From Sporolactobacillus shoreae (GTDB lineage Bacteria > Bacillota > Bacilli > Bacillales > Sporolactobacillaceae): a stretch of DNA of 64,000 nucleotides. The position numbers and the translations under genes are program-made. The stretch is from contig NZ_SRJD01000005.1 of assembly GCF_004684935.1 (NCBI RefSeq), positions 124,001 through 188,000 of the forward strand. Direction: 5' to 3'. Under the pieces are notes generated by a model, which ran no database searches, was not told where the DNA came from, and was given only the letters and a program-made list of their open reading frames with translations. Positions 44,193-53,650 of this stretch are shown here, one piece after another (within the stretch, counting starts at the first letter, position 1; each line of letters starts with the position of its first letter).

Positions 44193-45131
44193 ATGTTTGA
44201 AGTTATTATTGGTATGGCGACCGGGATTATTTTGCCGATACAAACAGCCATCAGTGTTAAGCTCCGAAAAGCACTTAAATCACCGCTTCGTGCAGCATTT
44301 GCCACCTTTTTCATTGCAGCCATTTTTTTAGGACTTATTCTCATTTTGTCCGGTCATTCGCTATTAATCGATCCAATCATTATTAGTGAACAGCCATGGT
44401 GGTTGTGGATCGGTGGATTTTTAGGTGTTATTTATGTGACCGGAAATATTATTTTATTTCCTCGTTTAGGCAGCGTACAGACGGTCATTATGCCGGTGCT
44501 CGGTCAAATTATTATGAGCATGCTCATTGACGATTTTGGATGGTTTGGCTTAGCACAACATCGTTTTGACTGGATACGTGGTGTTGGCTCTTTGCTGATT
44601 CTTGGAGGTATTATTCTCGCAGTATTAGTAGATCAACAACTGGAAAAGCAGAAAAGTAAATCAACCGACAATGTTAAATCAGGTATGCTTTTGCCATGGC
44701 AAATTATCGGCGTTTTACTTGGCATGTGCAACGCGACACAGACCGCTATAAACGGTCATTTGGGGGAAGTGATTCATTCACCGATACAGTCTACCTTCAT
44801 TTCTTTTGTTATTGGAACGCTCACATTATTGATACTTACTCTTGTAAAAGATCGATCTTTAGGTATCTATCAAGGGTTAACTTCTGGTCAACCCTGGTGG
44901 ATTTGGACAAGTGGATTATTCGGTTCCCTGTTCATTTTAGGTAATGCCTTTTTATCACCAAAAATCGGAACAGGTCTAACCGTTTCGATCGTACTCTTCG
45001 GACAAATTGCTGGAAGTTTACTCATTGAAAAGTTCGGCTGGTTGGAAGCTCAGCAAAAACGAATATCTAAAACTAAGCTCATCGGGCTGGTTATCATGTT
45101 AGTAGGTGTCATTTTAATTAAACTCGTATAA
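44193..45131 (+). CDS. Tandem DUF606 (YdcZ-like) DMT transporter
   Basis: 312 residues, ten helices in two repeated halves; each half repeats the pattern PRLGSVQTVIMPVLGQI and SPKIGTGLTVSIVLFGQ, followed by DDFGWFG or EKFGWLE. It is the fused form of the half-size genes at 26529 and 27038. AAGGGG precedes the ATG. It is divergent from a LysR gene. Substrate unknown. Confidence 0.82.
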   Translation: MFEVIIGMATGIILPIQTAISVKLRKALKSPLRAAFATFFIAAIFLGLILILSGHSLLIDPIIISEQPWWLWIGGFLGVIYVTGNIILFPRLGSVQTVIMPVLGQIIMSMLIDDFGWFGLAQHRFDWIRGVGSLLILGGIILAVLVDQQLEKQKSKSTDNVKSGMLLPWQIIGVLLGMCNATQTAINGHLGEVIHSPIQSTFISFVIGTLTLLILTLVKDRSLGIYQGLTSGQPWWIWTSGLFGSLFILGNAFLSPKIGTGLTVSIVLFGQIAGSLLIEKFGWLEAQQKRISKTKLIGLVIMLVGVILIKLV

Positions 45132-45237
45132 ATAGAAAAATGTGTCATCTTTTATCAACTCACGTGTAAGAAAGTTTGATGAATATAATTGGTAAAGTAT
45201 TAGTACAAGGTCACAAGATTGAAGGAGGATAAAATCA

Positions 45238-46158
45238 ATGAAAATAAAAGCCTGGCTGCTTTTGCTCTTCTGTAATTTGTTTTGGGCCGGTAATATGATC
45301 GTCGGGAAAATTGTTACCGCGCAATTTCCAACAGTTTGGATGATATTTGCCAGATGGCTGATCGCTTTCCTTTTTTTATTGCCACTTGCCCACTTTCTGG
45401 AACATCCAAAATGGTGGAAACTATTTAAAGAAAATTATCAAATCCTTCTTTTTATGTCTGTTATTGGAACCGCTCTTTACAATTGGATCACCTATACGGC
45501 TTTAAGATACACAACATCACTCAACGCTTCACTGATCAACGCCCTTAATCCAGGTCTGATTATCTTATTCTCGGCAATATTGCTGCACGCCCGAATGAAG
45601 ATCGGACAAATAATTGGATTAGTTCTATCTTTCGCAGGTGTATTACTTGTCATTACTAAAGGACAGCCGCTGCTGGTCTTCCAGACGCATTACAATAAAG
45701 GGGATGCCCTCATGCTGATTGTTATTTTTATGTGGGCGATCTATTCCATTGTCGGACGGGCGGCAAAAAACGTGCCCCCAATTACACTAATCACCATCAC
45801 TTCATTTATAGGGTTTATTGTAACGCTTCCGTTCCTGCCATTGTATCCGATAAAACTATCAAATCTCAATTTGTCGGCAGTGATTGGAATAGTTTTTATT
45901 GGTATCTTCCCGTCGTTTCTTTCCTTTGTGATGTGGAATATGGCAACGCGAATGTTAGGTCCCGGAGTCGCCGGACTGTCGATGAATCTAATCTGTATCT
46001 TCACAGCGATCATCAGCGCCATACTGGGTGCAAAACTTCTCCCGTCTCAAATAATTGGTGGCTTAATTATTATTTTCGGCATCGCATTAAGTTCGGGAAC
46101 CCCGCTTTTCCACAGAAAAGTATCTTTGAAAAAAGCAGAGCTGTTCAACAAACCATGA
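45238..46158 (+). CDS. EamA/DMT-family transporter
   Basis: 306 residues, ten helices in two EamA halves (NLFWAGNMIVGK at the start, YTTSLNASLINALNPGLIIL mid-half). GAAGGAGG precedes the ATG. Clearly paralogous to the gene at 51188 along its whole length. The family exports metabolites or amino acids; substrate unknown. Its 3' end forms one arm of the terminator. Confidence 0.85.
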   Translation: MKIKAWLLLLFCNLFWAGNMIVGKIVTAQFPTVWMIFARWLIAFLFLLPLAHFLEHPKWWKLFKENYQILLFMSVIGTALYNWITYTALRYTTSLNASLINALNPGLIILFSAILLHARMKIGQIIGLVLSFAGVLLVITKGQPLLVFQTHYNKGDALMLIVIFMWAIYSIVGRAAKNVPPITLITITSFIGFIVTLPFLPLYPIKLSNLNLSAVIGIVFIGIFPSFLSFVMWNMATRMLGPGVAGLSMNLICIFTAIISAILGAKLLPSQIIGGLIIIFGIALSSGTPLFHRKVSLKKAELFNKP

Positions 46159-46175
46159 GCAGTTCTGCTTTTTTA
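46128..46175 (+). terminator. Intrinsic terminator overlapping the DMT stop
   Basis: AAAAAAGCAGAGCTG pairs with CAGTTCTGCTTTTTT around the stop codon. Confidence 0.75.
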
Positions 46176-46356
46176 GACCATAAGTTGAACAGCCACGCAT
46201 ATCACCTCTGTAGAATTGGTTGGTGCTACTATTATATTGAATCATTCAACCCCGAAAAGATAGATGATGTCTGCGCGGGATGCTACAATCAAATTGTTCT
46301 AGGTAAAAATCTAAGATTCAGAACTTAACTTTGAATTATGAGGAGTGCTATATTCG

Positions 46357-46860
46357 ATGATCTATAATTATTGCCCTGTGTGTGGTGAAAAATTACTTGG
46401 TAAGCTTGCAGGTGACGATGGACCAACCCCATTTTGTCCCCAATGTGACAAATTTTGGTTCCCAACATTTTCCGATTGCGTGATTGTCCTCGTCACAAAT
46501 GAACTAAACGAAATTGCTTTAGTAAAAATGCCGTATCTTTCGCAAAAATATGAGTCATTAATCTCTGGTTACATGAAGCCGGGTGAGACTGCTGAAGTTG
46601 CAGCTCACCGTGAAGTACAAGAAGAACTGGGAATCTCTTTAACTAGTCTTCGATATTCAGGAACATATTGGTTTGCCAAAAATGAGGCACTAATGCATGG
46701 ATTCATTGGTACGACTGTTAAACAAGACTTCAAAATATCTGACGAATTAGCCTCCGCCAAGTGGGTTCTTGCAAAAGATGCACCACAGTATATGTTTCCA
46801 GATAGCCCAGGTAACGCTGCATTGGCAGTCTATCGAAATTTTATTCGAGAAATCCATTAA
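46357..46860 (+). CDS. NUDIX hydrolase with N-terminal zinc ribbon (NudC-like)
   Basis: 167 residues. Two Cys pairs (CPVCGEK near 6-9, CPQCDKF near 29-32) make a zinc ribbon like that of NudC. The Nudix box is complete: GYMKPGETAEVAAHREVQEE, then LGI. NudC-type enzymes split NADH and NAD-capped RNA, but this protein is shorter (NudC about 260 and lacking its N-domain), so the substrate is open. ATG at 46357 follows AGGAG at a long spacing of 11; a GTG at 46345 overlaps that site. Confidence 0.85.
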   Translation: MIYNYCPVCGEKLLGKLAGDDGPTPFCPQCDKFWFPTFSDCVIVLVTNELNEIALVKMPYLSQKYESLISGYMKPGETAEVAAHREVQEELGISLTSLRYSGTYWFAKNEALMHGFIGTTVKQDFKISDELASAKWVLAKDAPQYMFPDSPGNAALAVYRNFIREIH

Positions 46861-47078
46861 AATACTTCTGAAATTTATAATGTATTCGTTGGGTAGAGTA
46901 TTTTGAGATTGTCCAACATTAGCTCGTTTGGTATCATATGGGGTTGCCCAAGAAGCAGATTCATCTCGTCATTAAAATGGACGAATTTTCTCCGCTGGCA
47001 CCCTTTAATAAATCCATTTTCTCAGGGGAAACTTCACCATACCTCAGCTCTCTCTATAAAATACGCCAATATAGATTA

Positions 47079-47978
47079 TTAATATTTACTATGTGGTCGA
47101 GCCGTTTTCGCAGCCTGTTTGGATTGATGGTTGAATAGAGTGTAAGAAAGCGCAACAAAAATAACTACGATCCCAAAAATTTGAAGACGGCTGGGAATAA
47201 AGCCACTTATCAATATATCAATCAGGATCGCAACGAGCGGATCCAAATAAGTAAGGGCAGAAACGGTTGTCACTTTGAGCCGGCGTATGCCCCCGTAAAA
47301 AAGCAAATAAACGATCCCCGTATGAACAACTCCTGTAACTATACTATAAAACCATTCGGATAAAGTTAGCTGCGTGTAAAGTGAATAATCAACAAATGGA
47401 AATAACATTACGACCCCCGTCAAAGTTTGTATCAGGGTTACCGCATATGGACTGGCTCGTCTGATTTTTTTGCCCGTCAGAATAACAAAGGCATAAAAAA
47501 AAGCAGCAACAGCAGCATCCAGTGGTCCAATGAAGGATTGACCTCTGTGCATCGTTTCCAGCGTAAGCCCTGAAGTAAAAAGAGAACCAATAAAGGCTAG
47601 TATAACAGATAACAGACCGAGCCCTTGGATCGGTGCCTTTAGAAAAATCCAGCTAATCACAAGGACGATAATCGGTGCAAGATTGTAAATTGAAATGACA
47701 ATCGTAATCGCTGTATGCTCAAATGAAGCAAAAAACAGGATCCAGTTCAATACGAGCAGAACCCCGCCAAGGACAATGATCGGTACCTCTCTCTTTCCCC
47801 ATTTCTCTTTTTTATAACGTCCGCTGAAAAACCAATAGGCAGCTAAAAAAAGTGCTGCGCTGACGCAGCGGATAAAAACAAGTTCCATTGACGGCAGTCC
47901 AGACAGTCGCGAGAAAAATCCGATGGTACCGACAATGATCATGGCCAGACTTAGCTGAATAAAAGCAATTTTATCCAC
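47079..47978 (-). CDS. EamA/DMT-family transporter (LysR-linked)
   Basis: 299 residues, ten helices in two EamA halves, with GFFSRLSGLPSMELVFIRC near the start and a basic C-terminus (HQSKQAAKTARPHSK). The start is GTG at 47978 after AAAGGGG. It is divergent from the LysR gene at 48153 across a 174-base gap, its likely regulator. Substrate unknown. Confidence 0.85.
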   Translation of the reverse strand: MDKIAFIQLSLAMIIVGTIGFFSRLSGLPSMELVFIRCVSAALFLAAYWFFSGRYKKEKWGKREVPIIVLGGVLLVLNWILFFASFEHTAITIVISIYNLAPIIVLVISWIFLKAPIQGLGLLSVILAFIGSLFTSGLTLETMHRGQSFIGPLDAAVAAFFYAFVILTGKKIRRASPYAVTLIQTLTGVVMLFPFVDYSLYTQLTLSEWFYSIVTGVVHTGIVYLLFYGGIRRLKVTTVSALTYLDPLVAILIDILISGFIPSRLQIFGIVVIFVALSYTLFNHQSKQAAKTARPHSKY

Positions 47979-48152
47979 TGATTAAACCCCTTTCGTGAAG
48001 CGGATATTTCCAAGCGATTGTCCATACAACCTTTTCTTTTATGACTCAATTATAGGCAGGAACTAATTATCAGTAAAATAGATGTTTATGAATTGATATA
48101 TCGGAATAAACGATGTTAAATAGAAATAAACAAGCATAAGAGGAGTTTTCCA

Positions 48153-49046
48153 ATGGAAATCAGACAACTCAAAACGTTTCAGGCCATTGTCAATGATGGA
48201 GGATTCATGAAGGCTGCAACTAAACTTGGCTATGCTCAATCCACAGTAACTGGACATATTCAGGCAATCGAGGAAGAGTTGGGAAAACCGCTGTTTGATC
48301 GGATTGGAAAACAAATGGTTCTTACGGAAATCGGGAAACAACTGCTGCCCTATGCTAATGAAATCATCGTATTGATGGAAAAGGCAATCCAGTTACCTGC
48401 AAACAAAAAGGAAATGACCGGAACACTTGTGATTGGTGCATCTGAATCATTGACAACTTATCGACTTCCTTCAGTCATCCGCACTTATAAAGCCCAGTTT
48501 CCTCGAGTGCAGATTATTCTTAAACCGTTAACAGCTGAAGATATGTACGAAGAACTGAAACGAGGGCAATTGGATCTTGCTTTTCTCATGGACAAGTTGA
48601 TCACTAATGAAGAATTATGCACCATACCTCTGGTTACTGAAAAAATGGCTCTCGTCCTCTCAAATCAGCAGGCAAAAAGAGCAGGAAAATCCTCGAAAGA
48701 TTTTCTTCCTGCTGATGAAGTGATTTTATATACCGAACGTGGATGTGCCTATCGTTATTTTTTTGAAAAAATATTGAACACCCATGCCTATACTCCAAAT
48801 AATACGCTTGAATTTTGGAGTATTGAGGCTTTAAAACAGTGTATCATCTGCGGATTGGGTGCTTCCTTTTTGCCATTAGTTACAGTCAAAAAGGAATGGA
48901 TGAATCATGAGTTGACCTGCATTCTGACCAAGGAAGATAGGATTAAGACGCAGATGATTTATCATAAAAATAAGTGGTTGTCCCCCGCTACTCAAGCGTT
49001 CATCAAAATGGTAGAAGAAGAGGCAGAGGTCTGGAAAAAGGCCTGA
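48153..49046 (+). CDS. LysR-family regulator (divergent from DMT at 47978)
   Basis: 297 residues: winged helix EIRQLKTFQAIVNDGGFMKA with YAQSTVTGHIQAIEEEL, effector domain from about 90 (GTLVIGASESLTTYRLP). AGAGGAG precedes the ATG. Cys-rich patch ERGCAYRYF and ALKQCIICGLG lie in the effector domain, as in several LysR paralogues of this window. It ends with a good terminator. Confidence 0.88.
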   Translation: MEIRQLKTFQAIVNDGGFMKAATKLGYAQSTVTGHIQAIEEELGKPLFDRIGKQMVLTEIGKQLLPYANEIIVLMEKAIQLPANKKEMTGTLVIGASESLTTYRLPSVIRTYKAQFPRVQIILKPLTAEDMYEELKRGQLDLAFLMDKLITNEELCTIPLVTEKMALVLSNQQAKRAGKSSKDFLPADEVILYTERGCAYRYFFEKILNTHAYTPNNTLEFWSIEALKQCIICGLGASFLPLVTVKKEWMNHELTCILTKEDRIKTQMIYHKNKWLSPATQAFIKMVEEEAEVWKKA

Positions 49047-49166
49047 CAATTCAGAGAGTGCTTTATATCAATCTCAGAATTATCAAATAGGCTAAAACAA
49101 AGTTCATCATTATCAATTACAATAGTTGATTAAGCTAACTAACCATTCGTCACGCTAATTCAAATA

Positions 49167-49206
49167 AGGAAGAAGATCTGAAATTGCGGATCTTCTTCTT
49201 TATTCC
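49167..49206 (+). terminator. Bidirectional intrinsic terminator
   Basis: GAAGAAGATC pairs with GATCTTCTTC (49169-49198), followed by TTTATTCC; A-rich on the other side. Placed between convergent lysR and the DUF1129 gene. Confidence 0.8.
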
Positions 49207-49254
49207 TTGAAAATCCGTTTCAGTATTAAGTCAAAATCAGTCCATTCGTTTAGC

Positions 49255-50133
49255 TTACGGTTTATTACTGAAGAATGTCTGTCCTTTACGCCTCTTTTCC
49301 CTCATCGAAAAGTAAGAAATAATCCAGAAAAGAATCCATCCGACCCCTATGGATACTGCGGCTATGATCTTCCCCTGACTGGCCGCCATCCATTCTTTCG
49401 TCACAGGAAGACGCAGCGAAATGCCGATGATCCCCATAATGCAGATCCATGGAATGAATCCCCACCAGGTTTTTCGTTCCTCTTTCTTGCGGCGGAACAG
49501 CATCACTATCACAGCGATTAAAAATATGGAGATGATGGTGATCGCCGCAGTATCAGGCACGTAGACGGTCAGCCAATCCGGCGAGAAAACCGTTATCAGG
49601 ACAAACAGACCCAGCACGGCACAGCAGACGAGCCAGAGCAGTAAATAACTAACTGCTTTTCTCTTGAAAATTTTCGCATAGATCGTTCTATGAAGGACAG
49701 AAAAGATGAGAATAACAACCAGATAACTCAACAGCCCATTCAGTATAAGGACAATAAAGTTGATCCCCTTTCCCGGACTCGTAAAAACGTTAAGCAACTC
49801 AAAAAACGAGCTGATGGCGAAAATCAGGCCGGACAGCTTCAGAATTTCAATTTTACTGGCTTTCCCAAGATTTCCGATCATCTCATTGGCTGCCTTCTGA
49901 GGACTTTTTCCAAAAAATACGGCAGCACTTTGGCCTTCATTTTGAGCCGAGCGAAGATCCTGAAGAATCTGCATCAGCAAAGTTTCCACTTCATAATCAT
50001 CATAAAAGATGCCTGCTGTCCGGATGTACAGGAGCAACTGCTCATAATACGCCTTATTTTCCTCATTCAGCTCACAGCGGAGCCGATTGTTCTGCTCAAT
50101 CATCTCTTTCACTTCATCATTCTTTTTCTTCAT
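49255..50133 (-). CDS. DUF1129/HAAS-type membrane protein paired with PadR
   Basis: 292 residues. A helical N-terminal region (1-95) with YEVETLLMQILQDLRSAQ and FFGKSPQKAANEMIG is typical of DUF1129. It is followed by six to seven membrane helices. Such proteins are encoded directly after PadR regulators in low-GC Gram-positives; function is unknown. I chose the ATG at 50133 after GGAGGG; it overlaps padR by 17 bases. Confidence 0.8.
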   Translation of the reverse strand: MKKKNDEVKEMIEQNNRLRCELNEENKAYYEQLLLYIRTAGIFYDDYEVETLLMQILQDLRSAQNEGQSAAVFFGKSPQKAANEMIGNLGKASKIEILKLSGLIFAISSFFELLNVFTSPGKGINFIVLILNGLLSYLVVILIFSVLHRTIYAKIFKRKAVSYLLLWLVCCAVLGLFVLITVFSPDWLTVYVPDTAAITIISIFLIAVIVMLFRRKKEERKTWWGFIPWICIMGIIGISLRLPVTKEWMAASQGKIIAAVSIGVGWILFWIISYFSMREKRRKGQTFFSNKP

Positions 50134-50473
50134 CGATGTACCCTCCATTACGCGTGATCAGATGATCAACATTCGTTGTCAGACGGGCCCATTGGTCGAT
50201 AAATTCCGCACAATGGATCCTTCCCTGCGGCGTGATCCGATAATATTTCCTGTCCGGACCGTCCGGCGAATGTCTCATCATACTGTTCAGATAGCCCTGC
50301 TTCTCCAGTTTCTGCAGCAGCGGGTAGACGGTTCCGGCAACAATCTCCGTAAAGCCATAAGTTTTTAACTTCTGAACCAGTTCATATCCGTATACCTCGT
50401 CTTCCAAAACGACGAGCAGAACACAACCTTCCAGAACACCTTTCAGCAGCTGGGTCGCTTTCACGTTGCTCAC
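50117..50473 (-). CDS. PadR-family transcriptional repressor
   Basis: 118 residues from the GTG at 50473 (AAGGA just upstream): KGVLEGCVLLVVLEDEVYGYEL, recognition segment EIVAGTVYPLLQKLEKQGYL and wing GPDRKYYRITPQG. Longer frames (ATG at 50500 or 50548) run through the promoter and operator region and are unlikely. It precedes the DUF1129 gene and probably represses the pair through the palindrome at 50499-50508. Confidence 0.82.
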   Translation of the reverse strand: MSNVKATQLLKGVLEGCVLLVVLEDEVYGYELVQKLKTYGFTEIVAGTVYPLLQKLEKQGYLNSMMRHSPDGPDRKYYRITPQGRIHCAEFIDQWARLTTNVDHLITRNGGYIDEEKE

Positions 50474-50498
50474 CAGATCCTTAGCTAATTTGTATAAC

Positions 50499-50508
50499 AT
50501 ACTAGTAT
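50499..50508. promoter_or_regulatory. Candidate PadR operator
   Basis: Perfect 10-bp palindrome ATACTAGTAT inside the arms AACAT and ATGTT, next to TATAAT-like sequence upstream of padR. Confidence 0.4.
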
Positions 50509-50560
50509 AGATGTTATTATATCGATATTTGCCTATTATGTAAAGCATAATAGTGTATGC

Positions 50561-50599
50561 TTCAACAAGATGTTTTTACTGGACAAAAAACCCGTTACT
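50561..50599 (-). repeat. Two 20-bp units, reverse copy
   Basis: On the minus strand AGTAACGGGTTTTTTGTCC (19 bp) then AGTAAAAACATCTTGTTGAA. The 5' flank GCAACATCTCCTGTTCTC matches that of the copies at 55771 and 57828. Confidence 0.6.
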
Positions 50600-50715
50600 G
50601 AGAACAGGAGATGTTGCTTAGTAGGGTCAAACTGCGCGACTCTTTTCTCCACATGATTGGATGACTAACCATCGTCATCAGATTTTTTAATTTTCCATAT
50701 AATCTTTTTATCAGA

Positions 50716-51180
50716 TCAATTCAATGTTGGATCGAGTTGCTTAACGACTTTTAAAAAGTTGTTAACAATTGGTGAATTATTTCCCTTTTTCCAAGCAAAA
50801 GACATTTGATAAGCCTGTTGAAGTGTCCCAAATAATGGCTTGTACACAATATCATTCCGTATATATTTTGCTGATTCATTGATTAATGCAATACCTAATC
50901 CAGAGGAAACAAGTGCTAATACCGTCTGCATGTCTTTGGCTGTTTGAATGTTTTTTGGGCTAAAACCCGCATCCATGCAGACCTTAACCATTGAATCATA
51001 ATAAAAAGAGCCTACTTCTCTAAGGGGCGCCACAAAAGGCTCATTGCCAAGATCGCTCACAAAAATTCTTGTTTTTGAAACTAAGTTATGATGAATGGGC
51101 AAACCAACTAAATATGATTCAAATCGGCATTCGACATCACTATCGTCAGACAAACGTAAGAAATGATCACTCAGCCACCA
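50716..51180 (-). pseudogene. LysR-family remnant without DNA-binding domain
   Basis: About 150 codons equal to the second half of a LysR effector domain (ECRFESYLVGLPIHHNL, REVGSFYYDSMVKVC, ALVSSGLGIALINESAKYI). The frame opens from a stop at 51196 inside the neighbouring gene's end and only TTG codons are available. The helix-turn-helix half is deleted. It lies directly behind the DMT gene at 51188, probably once its regulator. Confidence 0.75.
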
Positions 51181-51187
51181 ATTTCGT

Positions 51188-52087
51188 TTATGAGTTCAGC
51201 TCACGACGAACAGGCCGTTTAACCGATTTTTTATTGGTTAAATAAACGCCAAAAATGACAACGAGACCACCGATAATTTGAAAAAGGTCAATCCTAATTC
51301 CTAATAAGACACTGAGGATTGCCGTAAATACCGTAATCAAATTCATAAAGATGCCTGTATGGCTTGCCCCCACCACCGGGACGCCAATATTCCAGAATAA
51401 CAGCGAACCCACAGAAGGGAAAATGGCCAGATAAAGAATTCCATAGGTTGTTGCGGGGGTAAAGGACCAATTAAAATTTGAGTGAATGAAAAATGGTAGC
51501 ATCAGCAGCAAACTGAAGGCAACCGTAACAGCAGTTGCTCCAATTGGTGGTAAATCTTTGATCCTCTTGCTGAGCAGCGTATAAAAAGTCCATGAAATAA
51601 TTACTATAAGCATGAACAAATCCCCGGCATTGTAATTAATCGCAAAAACGCGCAAAAAATCTCCATGGGTAAGAACCAGCAGCACACCGACCAATGAAAC
51701 AAGCAATCCTAAAGCATTGACTTTACTTAATTTTTCTTTTAATAACCAGGCTGCAAAAATCGCAATCATGGCCGGATTGACCGAATTGATTAACGCTGCA
51801 TTCAGAGATGTCGTAAAGTAAAGGGCTTCATATAATAAAATATTGTAGCCAATGATACCCAGAACGGAAAGAAGAAGTAAGATTTTCCACTCCTTCCAAA
51901 TGGATTTCCAATCCGGCTTTTCAATGAGTTGTGCGAGTGGGAAAAGAATAATCGCTGCGATCAGCCAACGTAAAAAATTGATCTGAATAGGTTGCATTGC
52001 ACCGATTACATACTTACCGCAAATATAGTTACCTGCCCAAAAAAGGTTAGCAAAAATAAGAAAAACGACAGCCGTTGATCTTCTCAA
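51188..52087 (-). CDS. EamA/DMT-family transporter
   Basis: 299 residues, ten helices (NLFWAGNYICGKYVIG, YFTTSLNAALINSVNPAMIA), with a basic tail KKSVKRPVRRE. Strong paralogue of the gene at 45238, suggesting duplication within this region. The start is TTG at 52087 after GGGAGG. Substrate unknown. Confidence 0.85.
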   Translation of the reverse strand: MRRSTAVVFLIFANLFWAGNYICGKYVIGAMQPIQINFLRWLIAAIILFPLAQLIEKPDWKSIWKEWKILLLLSVLGIIGYNILLYEALYFTTSLNAALINSVNPAMIAIFAAWLLKEKLSKVNALGLLVSLVGVLLVLTHGDFLRVFAINYNAGDLFMLIVIISWTFYTLLSKRIKDLPPIGATAVTVAFSLLLMLPFFIHSNFNWSFTPATTYGILYLAIFPSVGSLLFWNIGVPVVGASHTGIFMNLITVFTAILSVLLGIRIDLFQIIGGLVVIFGVYLTNKKSVKRPVRRELNS

Positions 52088-52151
52088 AACACTTACCTCC
52101 CGGATTTTTCGATCGTTATTAATATTTTTTATAAATAATGTTGTTTTTTGC

Positions 52152-52232
52152 CACTCCGTCGTTTGGAGCGGGAGGTGCGAGACTCACGGATCGCCCGCGG
52201 AAAGCAAGCACCTCTAACGGAAAACAACCGCC
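52152..52232. repeat. GC-rich hairpin-prone element
   Basis: Contains CTCC/GGAG and GAGGTGC/GCACCTC inverted pairs around CCCGCGGAAAGC. On the minus strand GCTTTCCGCGGGCGATCCGT resembles GC-rich repeats I recall from other Bacillaceae, which I cannot confirm here. It interrupts the dehydrogenase remnant. Confidence 0.4.
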
Positions 52233-52257
52233 AAGTTGAACACTTTTTAGTGGGAAG

Positions 52258-52475
52258 GAATCATCAAGTTCATGCCGTCCCCCAGATTCAAAAACATCCA
52301 GAGCAGCGACGGTGATCTTCTTCGTAACCAGCACCTGATATAATCCGTCACTATCGATCAACTGCCCTCTTCCCTTATTGATCAGATAAGCTGAATTTTT
52401 CATGACTTCAAACGCTTTTCATTAACGATACCCATTGTCTCTTTAAGACGCCAAGAAGTTTTTAAATGATTCATC
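52258..52475 (-). pseudogene. Remnant of a D-2-hydroxyacid dehydrogenase
   Basis: Across one frame shift near 52400 the code reads LKETMGIVNEKRLK, then MKNSAYLINKGRGQLID and ITVAALDVFESG. This is the end of the NAD-binding domain of the PGDH/SerA family, with the Arg-containing loop (NKGRG). The rest is missing. Confidence 0.65.
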
Positions 52476-52603
52476 CAAACCCTGCCATTTGCGCGTATGC
52501 TCCGATTGCATTTGTGGGAAATTGATCCTACTTGTCGGACGCTCTAATCTATTCTGTTTCGGCAAGACCCCTTGCCTTTGACTAACAGTCGCCATGCCAG
52601 GTG

Positions 52604-52638
52604 CACTAAAAAAAGCGATACCCTTCTTCAGGCATCGC
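52604..52638 (-). terminator. Intrinsic terminator of the VOC gene
   Basis: On the minus strand GCGATGCC pairs with GGGTATCGC (wobble), followed by TTTTTTT. Confidence 0.7.
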
Positions 52639-52658
52639 GCATCTAAAATGGATCAAAT

Positions 52659-53033
52659 TTATGCTTTTTCCATTACTGCAAAGTAATTTTCTTCATCATC
52701 TGCAAAGTTAAAGACTCTTCCGGAGGGAAGTTCTACAATTTCTCCAACTGTGACATTTTTGTTTGTCAAATCACGATATAATTGATCGAGATTTTCCGTA
52801 AAAAACATGATAGACGGTGTTCCTAGATTCATTTCAGGATTCATTTTAGCAATGACCTCCTTATTATGAAGAACAATGCTCGTTGCTGCACCCTTGGGAG
52901 CAACTTCTATCCACCTCATCTGCTCATTGTTTTCTTCAGAAATGACCTCAAAACCCAATTTTTCTGTCCAAAAATCCCTTGCTTCGTCCTGATTATTAAC
53001 GTACAACATGATTTGACCGATTTTACTAATCAT
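52659..53033 (-). CDS. VOC (glyoxalase/bleomycin-resistance fold) protein
   Basis: 124 residues with two beta-alpha-beta modules: QIMLYVNNQDEARDFWTEKL at the start and YRDLTNKNVTVGEIVELP then FNFADDEENYFAVME at the end. A glyoxalase or metal-dependent isomerase, or a drug-binding protein; the metal ligands are not all obvious. It has its own terminator. Confidence 0.8.
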   Translation of the reverse strand: MISKIGQIMLYVNNQDEARDFWTEKLGFEVISEENNEQMRWIEVAPKGAATSIVLHNKEVIAKMNPEMNLGTPSIMFFTENLDQLYRDLTNKNVTVGEIVELPSGRVFNFADDEENYFAVMEKA

Positions 53034-53105
53034 TGATTTTACACTCCCTTATAGAAGTAATGAATAAATTTAATGCTTCTACCCCTACTGACGCAGTGTT
53101 ACAAA

Positions 53106-53621
53106 TTAGTTCAGGGATTCGACAAGTTCGTCCAAACGGCTCCATGTTTCGGTAATACCCTGCAGCATGCCCATGTCCATGACCGTCTTAAGTGCCTCTG
53201 CGGACACATATTCAGCGTGGTTGATCAGCTTCGTCTTTTCACCCAAATCGATGAATTCCAGTGTGATCTCACTCGATGGCATGGCATCATTCACATGACC
53301 TTCAGCATCTGAAAAGTAATCGGTATAGACGATCTTCTCAGGCTCGATAATCTCCTTATAAACCCCTTTACCCCACGATTCCATTCCATAAAATTGGCCT
53401 TGATTCTGATCGACACACTTCATACAGTAGTGCCACGCACCTCCCGGATGGAAATCAATGGTGCAGACCGGAATCTCCCAGCCTTTCGGTCCCCACCAAT
53501 GTTTCAGATGTTCCGGCTCTTTAAACATCTTGAATAATAGATCGCGTGGTGCGTCAAAAACGCGCTCCAGTACAAGTATCCGCTCGTTCTCTACTCTCGA
53601 TACCATGGCATGGTTTGACAT
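53106..53621 (-). CDS. SRPBCC/AHSA1-domain protein
   Basis: 171 residues: ERVFDAPRDLLFKMFKEPEHL and WWGPKGW are the hallmark of AHSA1/START-like ligand-binding proteins. AAGGAGG precedes the ATG. It follows an ArsR gene by 29 bases, a common pairing in Gram-positive genomes. It binds a hydrophobic ligand by fold; actual role unknown. Confidence 0.85.
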   Translation of the reverse strand: MSNHAMVSRVENERILVLERVFDAPRDLLFKMFKEPEHLKHWWGPKGWEIPVCTIDFHPGGAWHYCMKCVDQNQGQFYGMESWGKGVYKEIIEPEKIVYTDYFSDAEGHVNDAMPSSEITLEFIDLGEKTKLINHAEYVSAEALKTVMDMGMLQGITETWSRLDELVESLN

Positions 53622-53650
53622 TGTCGTTCCTCCTTGATCATGAGAAAATT

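Noticed and set aside
45732-46328. 198-codon frame overlapping the end of the DMT gene at 45238
   Set aside because: Out of frame with the transporter, runs through its terminator and has no start site.
46861-47078. Possible gene remnant between NUDIX and DMT genes (minus, reads YGEVSPEKMDLLKGASGE)
   Set aside because: Protein-like but too short and without a family I recognise; not called.
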